From: an uncultured Gammaproteobacteria bacterium
GTDB taxonomy: Bacteria; Pseudomonadota; Gammaproteobacteria; GCA-2729495
Reading direction: 5' to 3'
Length of the DNA: 11,196 nucleotides
NCBI GenBank assembly: GCA_947258805.1
Contig: CAMYJV010000181.1
Location: 1-11,196 of the forward strand
This document shows positions 6,721 through 11,196 of this stretch, one piece after another. The translations under genes were made by a program, and so were the position numbers. How positions within the stretch are numbered: the stretch's first letter is position 1; every line of letters starts with the position of its first letter. A model generated the notes under the pieces. It saw nothing but the letters and a program-made list of their open reading frames with translations. It made no database searches and was not told the DNA's origin.

Positions 6721-7800
6721 ATGAACAGAAAAATGAAACTCGGTATCGCCGCGGCAGCCATTTCGGCTGTGCTTGGCGGCTGTACATCGACCCAGCCCAA
6801 AGACGACCTGGCTTCACGCCTGGCGACCGCGGAAAAGGAAAACAGCGAGCTGCGTAGCAGCCTGGCCGGCCTGGAGCAATCAGTCAGCAGCCGCGATCAG
6901 CGCATTGCGTCGCTGCAGGGCCAAGGCGATTCCGGCAGCCTGCTGCCACCTGCGGCCAAGCCCGGCGAGTGTTACGCACGCGCCTTCGTACCGCCCAAGT
7001 ACAAGCCGGTCACCAAGACCGTGCTAAAGCGCGAGGCCGGTGAGCGGGTAGAGACGACACCGGCCCGTTACGAGTGGGTCGAGCAGCGCGTATTGGCCCA
7101 GGAGGCCTCGCAGCAACTCAAGGTGATTCCAGCCAAGTACGGCTGGAAAGAGGAGCAGGTGCTGGTCAAAGAGGCCTCGACCCAGCTGATCGAGCAGCCG
7201 GCTGTGTACGAGAACGTGCAGGAAAAGGTCCTGGTGCGTGATGCCTACACCACCTGGAAGAAAGGCCGTGGTCCGATCGAGCGCATCGATAACGCCACCG
7301 GCGAGATCATGTGCCTGATCGAGGTTCCGGCGCAGTACAAGACGGTGACCAAGAGGGTCGTGAAGACCCCGGCCAGCGTGCGCGAGGTAGCGCTCCCGGC
7401 GGAATACAAGACGGTCAAGCGCCGCGTCGTGGTCGAGCCGGCCAAGACGGTGACGGTAGATATTCCGGAGCAGTACAACACCGTCAAGGTGCGCAAGCTG
7501 GTCCAAAAGGCCTCTGAGCGCCGTATCGAGATTCCGGCCGAGTACCAGGACGTCAGCGACAAGGTTCTCGTTTCCGAGGGTCACCTCGAATGGCGCCCGA
7601 TCCTGTGCGAAACGAACACCTCGCCGGACATCGTGCGCAAACTGCAGACGGCGCTGCGCAACGCCGGACACAACCCGGGGGCGATCGACGGCGTGCTCGG
7701 TAGAAGCACGATGGATGCTGTCACCTCGTACCAGAAGGCAAACGGCCTGGCCTCCGGCCAGCTGACCATAAAAACGCTGCGTAGCCTGAAAGTGATCTGA
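6721..7800 (+). CDS. Outer-membrane lipoprotein with about eight YxxV repeats and a peptidoglycan-binding domain
   Basis: A 359-residue protein starting MNRKMKLGI with a lipoprotein signal peptide and lipobox LGGC (Cys21); Thr at +2 predicts the outer membrane. Residues about 28-66 are a short coiled coil. Residues about 90-295 hold roughly eight repeats of 22-23 residues with the pattern PAxYxxVxxxVLVxxA, for example PAQYKTVTKRVV, PAEYKTVKRRVV and PAEYQDVSDKVLV. The fourth has an insertion of about 20 residues with Cys198. Cys84 and Cys296 bracket the repeat array. The C-terminal 60 residues (VRKLQTALRNAGHNPGAIDGVLG) are a PG_binding_1-type fold. It probably tethers the outer membrane to peptidoglycan; the repeats have no known function to me. 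ATG 6721 has GAGGAG ten bases upstream and begins the signal peptide exactly; the longer in-frame start near 6526 runs through the structured leader. A terminator follows. Confidence 0.85.
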   Translation: MNRKMKLGIAAAAISAVLGGCTSTQPKDDLASRLATAEKENSELRSSLAGLEQSVSSRDQRIASLQGQGDSGSLLPPAAKPGECYARAFVPPKYKPVTKTVLKREAGERVETTPARYEWVEQRVLAQEASQQLKVIPAKYGWKEEQVLVKEASTQLIEQPAVYENVQEKVLVRDAYTTWKKGRGPIERIDNATGEIMCLIEVPAQYKTVTKRVVKTPASVREVALPAEYKTVKRRVVVEPAKTVTVDIPEQYNTVKVRKLVQKASERRIEIPAEYQDVSDKVLVSEGHLEWRPILCETNTSPDIVRKLQTALRNAGHNPGAIDGVLGRSTMDAVTSYQKANGLASGQLTIKTLRSLKVI

Positions 7801-7859
7801 ACACCGACGCTGAGTCGATGTGAACGTCGGGCGGATGTCCCTCCCCCGGCGTACTCTCT

Positions 7860-7887
7860 ACCCGCTCCTCTGGAGCGGGTTTTTTTT
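7860..7887 (+). terminator. Strong rho-independent terminator after the lipoprotein gene
   Basis: CCCGCTCC (7861-7868) pairs perfectly with GGAGCGGG (7872-7879) around a TCT loop. A7860 and T7880 can add a ninth pair, and eight T follow (7880-7887). It closes the lipoprotein transcript and separates it from the GTPase operon. A second possible stem, CCGACG 7804-7809 with CGTCGG 7825-7830, lies upstream. Confidence 0.93.
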
Positions 7888-7897
7888 CAAAGTCAGC

Positions 7898-7926
7898 CAA
7901 TTTATTGCTAATCTGCAAATGATAAT
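7898..7926 (+). promoter_or_regulatory. Possible promoter of the coiled-coil/GTPase operon
   Basis: Right after the terminator the DNA turns AT-rich. GATAAT (7921-7926) is a good -10 match, with a weak -35 region around 7898-7906. Initiation about 7 bases further would leave a short leader before ATG 7955 and would exclude the longer upstream start at 7820. The -35 match is poor. Confidence 0.3.
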
Positions 7927-7954
7927 TCTAAAAAATCATGGCGGGATCAATAAC

Positions 7955-8425
7955 ATGGCGGACAAAATCGGGTTTAGTCGTGTCAGCAGCGAGTCTGTAG
8001 ACGAACAAAACATGGCACAGATCCGGGAGATCCTGTTTGGCGAGCACAATCGCCAGATTACGAGCCGGATAGACCGCATCGAGTCCCGACTCAACGAACA
8101 GGATGCCGCCTTGAGCGAGTTCCTGAACCAGCGCATCGACAAGGCGCTGGCCGGGCTGCGCCGCGAGGTGGAGACTCAGGGCAAGCAGCAGCAGGCCGCA
8201 CTCGACGGCCTCGATAACGCATTGCGCGCGCTGTTGGGCAAGAGTGACGAAAGGATCACCCTGCTCGACAGTGACCTGCAGGATACGACGCACAGACTCG
8301 ACCGGTCACTGAAAGAACACTCACAGTCGCTGGATCGTCTGCAGCAGGACAACGCGGATCGTGCGCAGCTGGCAGAGCTGTTCGAGGGCCTGGCGCGTCA
8401 GCTGCGCAGCCCATCCGCCAAATGA
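7955..8425 (+). CDS. Coiled-coil protein, first gene of the GTPase operon
   Basis: I do not recognise a named family. The 156-residue protein is soluble, has no signal peptide or membrane segment, and is almost wholly helical, with long heptad-like stretches at about residues 33-75 and 85-150 rich in Glu, Gln, Arg and Leu. Residues 22-40 contain REILFGEH followed by ITSRIDRIE. A related arrangement (KALLVGPE, then IQRLEKE) occurs near the N-terminus of the next protein, suggesting a shared interaction or assembly element. Its stop overlaps the next start (ATGA, 8422-8425), so the two are translationally coupled. ATG 7955 is chosen because the upstream in-frame start at 7820 would read through the terminator hairpin; a weak GCGGGA lies 8 bases before it. 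A role as partner or scaffold of the membrane protein and GTPase is inference. Confidence 0.75.
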   Translation: MADKIGFSRVSSESVDEQNMAQIREILFGEHNRQITSRIDRIESRLNEQDAALSEFLNQRIDKALAGLRREVETQGKQQQAALDGLDNALRALLGKSDERITLLDSDLQDTTHRLDRSLKEHSQSLDRLQQDNADRAQLAELFEGLARQLRSPSAK

Positions 8426-9387
8426 GCGCAGAAAACAAGCCGCCGCACCCGGCGGCGAATGACGAAAGCACTGCACTAACGACTCTCAAGGCATTGCTGG
8501 TCGGCCCGGAACAGACAGCCATCCAGCGCCTGGAGAAAGAGTCGCGCGATCCCGAGGTCCAGAACCTGAGGGTCGCCGAATCCCTGCCCTCGTCGCTCAA
8601 CAGGGCGTACCAGGACTCACCGCGCGAGCTCACCCGTTCGCTCGAGGTGCCGGTGTCGGAATGCATCGAGGGCTCGATAAAGCGCAACCCGGGCTTTTTC
8701 GCAGACATCCTTTACCCGGTCATGGGTCCGGCCATTCGGCGCTCCATCACCCAGGCCATGCGCGAGCTGGTACAGCAAATCAATCAGGGACTCGAACACA
8801 GCCTGACCGTCAAGGGCATTAAATGGCGCATCGAGGCTGCGCGCAGTGGGGTCCCGTTCGCCGAGACCGTCCTGCGGCATACGCTGCGCTACCGGGTCGA
8901 AGACGCTTTCCTGATCCAGAGCGGCAGCGGCCTGCTGATTCAGCACCTGAGCCAGGACCCGGCGCACGCAGGCGACGCCGACGCCGTTTCCGCCATGCTG
9001 ACAGCGATCCGGGATTTCACCCACGACACCCTGGATAGAGAGGGCGAGGACTCGAGACTCGAGACCGTCGACGTCGGCGATCACACCCTTTGGCTGATCC
9101 ATGGACCCAAGGCTTACCTGGCATGCGCAATCCGCGGCGTGCCCCCGGTCGGCCTGCGTGGTGAACTGGCCGCCGTGCTCGAAGAGATCCACCGTCGTCA
9201 CCCGGCGCTGCTCGAAGGCTTTGATGGCGATCCGGCCCAGGCCGCCCCGGTGGCCCCGCTCATGGAGCCCTGCCTGCGCACGGAGGCCGCACCGAAGTCG
9301 GGTAAGCAGCTCCCCTGGCCCAACCCCAGGGTGAACAGGCCTCAGCGGCCGTTGCAACACTTTCGAGCGCACCAGGCATCGTGGTGA
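8422..9387 (+). CDS. OmpA-like envelope protein, N-terminal cytoplasmic part (frame broken before the membrane segment)
   Basis: This frame encodes 321 residues, of which about 1-300 look like the N-terminal half of a longer OmpA-family protein seen next to small GTPases in other bacteria (from memory). After the KALLVGPE element comes a helical region with PVMGPAIRRSITQAMRELVQ at about 99-118, then the stretch at about 159-255 (VEDAFLIQSGSGLLIQHLSQ, AVSAMLTAIRDFTHDTL, LWLIHGPKAYLACAIRG). Its alternating strands and helices suggest a roadblock/longin-like fold; this is an inference. Homologues as I remember them continue into a transmembrane helix and then the part encoded at 9381-10313. Here the recognisable sequence stops at LPWP (residues 297-300) and the last 21 residues (Arg- and Gln-rich) look out of frame. 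The hydrophobic segment is absent in every frame. It may be a pseudogene half or a separate soluble protein. Confidence 0.75.
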   Translation: MSAENKPPHPAANDESTALTTLKALLVGPEQTAIQRLEKESRDPEVQNLRVAESLPSSLNRAYQDSPRELTRSLEVPVSECIEGSIKRNPGFFADILYPVMGPAIRRSITQAMRELVQQINQGLEHSLTVKGIKWRIEAARSGVPFAETVLRHTLRYRVEDAFLIQSGSGLLIQHLSQDPAHAGDADAVSAMLTAIRDFTHDTLDREGEDSRLETVDVGDHTLWLIHGPKAYLACAIRGVPPVGLRGELAAVLEEIHRRHPALLEGFDGDPAQAAPVAPLMEPCLRTEAAPKSGKQLPWPNPRVNRPQRPLQHFRAHQASW

Positions 9388-10313
9388 CCGACTGGCAGCT
9401 CAGCGACGGCCAACTGCAACTGCAGGGCCTGCACGACCCGCTCACACCGAGCCCCGACAGCCTGCTCGCTGCAAGCGGCCTGCCAAAAGGCGACTACAGC
9501 CTTAGCTTTCGCGGTTTCGAGTCATCCGATCACGCCGCCGCCATGAAACGCTCGCAGCAGCGCCTGGCGCCGCCGGATAGCGTGACGCTCGAGCTCGACC
9601 ACAGCGGAATTTTGACCGCGACCGGCTACGCGCCGACGGCATGGATCACGCGTGCCGCGCTGCTGGCCACCACGGTCCCCGGTGTGACGCACTATGACGA
9701 CACCGGGTTGGACGATCTGGATGCGCAAATTCAGCGCCAGCTGAATGCAATGCTGAAATCCCCAAAAACAGTGGCCATCGATGTCGCCGATGGTCACGCC
9801 GAGATCACCGGCGAGGCCCCCCTGGCCTGGATCAACTCGCTGCCGACAGCCCCCCCGGTGGCCGGACTGAACAGCCTGCAGTTTGACGGACTCCAGCCGT
9901 TGGAGATGCAACGCCTCACCGCCCTGATCGAAGCGATTGAATCCAGCACCATCGAGTTTGCGGTTGCCGGTGGAGTCGCACTGGATGACCTGCAACTTTC
10001 CAAGATCGAGTCCCTCGCCGCTTTGATCGGCGAGGCACATCGGCATGCCCAGGACATGCAGCTGGCATTGGAGCTGCAGATCATCGGCCGCACCGACGGG
10101 ACCGGAACGCCACAGCAGAATCAGCTCATTGCCCGCGAACGCGCGGCACGGGTGGCACGATCGCTCGCAGCCTACGACGTACCGATGCCCGGATTCAGCC
10201 TAAGGGCAATCCCCCAGGCGCCGAATCATGCGGGACCAAACGACCAGATGCGGCGCGTAGAGTTTCGCGTGCTCGGGGTTGAGCAGTCGACACCTATACC
10301 CGACAGAAGATAA
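9381..10313 (+). CDS. OmpA-like envelope protein, C-terminal part with peptidoglycan-binding domain (second frame)
   Basis: This frame encodes about 310 residues continuing the protein begun at 8422. The frame is open back to 9306, and its residues before the GTG codons (VATLSSAPGIVVTDW) match the expected PGIVVT segment after the membrane helix, which indicates a frame change rather than two native genes. Two BON-like units follow (LELDHSGILTATGYAPTAWI; VADGHAEITGEAPLAWI). The OmpA C-terminal domain has GRTDGTGT (Asp239) and RERAARV (Arg254), the diaminopimelate-contacting pair of the family, and ends MRRVEFRVLG. Without signal or membrane segment it could not reach the periplasm. GTG at 9381 or 9384 overlaps the previous stop (GTGA, 9384-9387), so coupled re-initiation is possible. 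Its stop overlaps the GTPase start (TAATG). Confidence 0.75.
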   Translation: MVTDWQLSDGQLQLQGLHDPLTPSPDSLLAASGLPKGDYSLSFRGFESSDHAAAMKRSQQRLAPPDSVTLELDHSGILTATGYAPTAWITRAALLATTVPGVTHYDDTGLDDLDAQIQRQLNAMLKSPKTVAIDVADGHAEITGEAPLAWINSLPTAPPVAGLNSLQFDGLQPLEMQRLTALIEAIESSTIEFAVAGGVALDDLQLSKIESLAALIGEAHRHAQDMQLALELQIIGRTDGTGTPQQNQLIARERAARVARSLAAYDVPMPGFSLRAIPQAPNHAGPNDQMRRVEFRVLGVEQSTPIPDRR

Positions 10314-10816
10314 TGCAGGCCCGCAAGATCTGCATGATCGGTGACTTCGCGGTAGGCAAAACCAGTCTGGTATCGCGCTTCGCTCACAATGCCTTCGACG
10401 ATCGCTACCTGACAACCCTCGGGGTTAAGATCGATACCAAGACAATCAGTCTGCCTTCGGGTGACCGGCTCAAACTGGTGCTGTGGGACATCGCCGGAAA
10501 GAGCGAGTTCGCGCGCATCGACACCAGCTACCTGCGTGACGCTTCGGGTTACTTGCTGGTGATCGACGGCACCCGCCCGGCAACCCTGGACAACGCCATT
10601 GAGCTTCAGGGCACGGTGGAGAAACAACTGGGCCCGGCCCCTTTCAGCGTGCTGCTCAACAAGGCGGACCTGCGCGACCAGTGGGCGTTAAACGACGACC
10701 TGATTGCCGGACTGAGGTCGCGCGGCTGGTCGGTAAGCAACAGCAGCGCCCTGAGCGGAGAGGGCGTGGAGACCGCATTCATCCGACTCGGCGCCCAACT
10801 GGTTCATGAGGCATGA
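10313..10816 (+). CDS. Ras/Rab-like small GTPase
   Basis: A 167-residue single-domain GTPase with all G motifs: G1 GDFAVGKTS (10-18), G2 Thr35 in TTLGVKI, G3 WDIAGK (58-63), G4 NKAD (116-119) and G5 SSAL (144-147). The TTLGVKI and WDIAG wording is of the eukaryotic-like Ras/Rab group found in bacteria, not the Era/TrmE type. The residue after the G3 glycine, Gln61 in Ras, is Lys63 here, so intrinsic hydrolysis may be weak and a partner protein may control it. There is no C-terminal prenylation cysteine, and the protein is cytosolic. It overlaps both neighbours (TAATG with the OmpA-like gene, ATGA with the next), so its stoichiometry is tied to them. In Myxococcus MglA, a roadblock protein acts as GAP; a similar link with the upstream protein is a hypothesis. 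Confidence 0.93.
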   Translation: MQARKICMIGDFAVGKTSLVSRFAHNAFDDRYLTTLGVKIDTKTISLPSGDRLKLVLWDIAGKSEFARIDTSYLRDASGYLLVIDGTRPATLDNAIELQGTVEKQLGPAPFSVLLNKADLRDQWALNDDLIAGLRSRGWSVSNSSALSGEGVETAFIRLGAQLVHEA

Positions 10817-11196
10817 CTGAAGGACTGCAGCTGATCAGCCAGTACATCAACCGAGTGCTGGCGAAGCAGACCAGTCCGCTCTTTGTCGAGATCGACGATG
10901 AATTCCGCCTGCTGCGCGCGCGTGGGGACGGCCACCGTTACGGCTTCGACGATCTGCAGGCCGGCATAAAGATGGACCGGAAACTGGCGATCCTGGCGAC
11001 CGCCAATCCAGACGACCGGACACCCCAGGCCTGGCGTTTTGTAGAACTGCCCGGATCCTGCGTCTGTCACATTCACGTGTTGCGGCTGCCGGGAGGCTGG
11101 GCTGTCGCCTTCCTGGATGCGAGCGCCGAGCACGCCGAACAGCAGACACGCCAGCAGGCCGCGCATGATCTCGAACTGCTGCGCGACGAACGTGAA
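10813..11196 (+). CDS. N-terminal part of a probable sensor/signalling protein (3' end outside window)
   Basis: The 128 visible residues start at ATG 10813, overlapping the GTPase stop (ATGA), and remain open to the edge. No signal peptide or membrane segment is seen. Residues about 1-98 alternate short strands and helices (SPLFVEIDDEFRLLRARGDG, VCHIHVLRLPGGWAVAFLDA), resembling a divergent PAS-like sensor module. Residues from about 100 turn into a Gln/Glu/Arg-rich helix (EQQTRQQAAHDLELLRDERE), as in linkers before kinase, cyclase or GGDEF output domains. The output domain lies beyond the window and cannot be named. Position in the operon suggests that it signals to or from the GTPase; that is inference. 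Confidence 0.65.
   Translation, partial: MTEGLQLISQYINRVLAKQTSPLFVEIDDEFRLLRARGDGHRYGFDDLQAGIKMDRKLAILATANPDDRTPQAWRFVELPGSCVCHIHVLRLPGGWAVAFLDASAEHAEQQTRQQAAHDLELLRDERE

Noticed and set aside
6347..7835. Exact 13-base direct repeat (6347-6359 and 7823-7835) flanking the leader and lipoprotein gene
   Set aside because: About one exact 13-base match is expected by chance in an 11 kb GC-rich window, and there is no transposase or inverted end.
9300..9390. Programmed -1 ribosomal frameshift joining the two OmpA-like frames
   Set aside because: No standard slippery heptamer is in frame, and a frameshift would not restore the missing membrane helix.

Overview
The window is GC-rich, densely coded proteobacterial chromosome, most likely from a sulfur-oxidising or otherwise chemolithotrophic gammaproteobacterium. 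This rests on a ccmI-type cytochrome c maturation gene, a DsrC/TusE-family protein, the hydrogenase maturation factor HypF beside a nickel/cobalt-type permease, a GlrR/QseF-type sigma-54 regulator, and a coiled coil/OmpA-like/Ras-like GTPase cluster. I see no insertion sequence, CRISPR array, rRNA or tRNA.

Layout. (1) 1-741: 3' half of ccmI, converging on a minus-strand DsrC-like gene (801-1145) that lacks both catalytic cysteines; a short hairpin with a T tract lies between them. (2) 1152-1483: AT-richer divergent intergenic region. (3) 1484-4556: hypF followed closely by a NicO/NiCoT-like permease, a nickel supply and [NiFe]-hydrogenase maturation pair. HypF has lost its usual C-terminal end. 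(4) 4627-6282: a GlrR-type activator whose receiver lacks about 36 internal residues including the phosphoacceptor Asp, then a stand-alone Hpt protein. (5) 6283-7887: a gene-free stretch, a hairpin-rich leader, an outer-membrane lipoprotein with about eight 22-23-residue repeats and a peptidoglycan-binding domain, and a strong terminator. (6) 7955 to the end: an overlapping operon of a coiled-coil protein, an OmpA-like protein split into two frames, a Ras-like small GTPase, and the start of a probable sensor or signalling protein.

The most system-like region is the last one. A small GTPase is translationally coupled to a protein that in intact form should reach from a cytoplasmic module (possibly roadblock/longin-like) through the inner membrane to a peptidoglycan-binding OmpA domain, with a coiled-coil partner before it and a putative sensor after it. 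In this copy the membrane segment is missing and the frame changes at about 9318-9327.

Three genes (hypF, the glrR-like gene and the OmpA-like gene) each lack one well-defined functional piece. This could be real gene decay, natural deletions or assembly error; reads across 3750-3805, 4795-4810 and 9300-9335 would decide. All functional assignments are from sequence reading and memory of families; no search was run.
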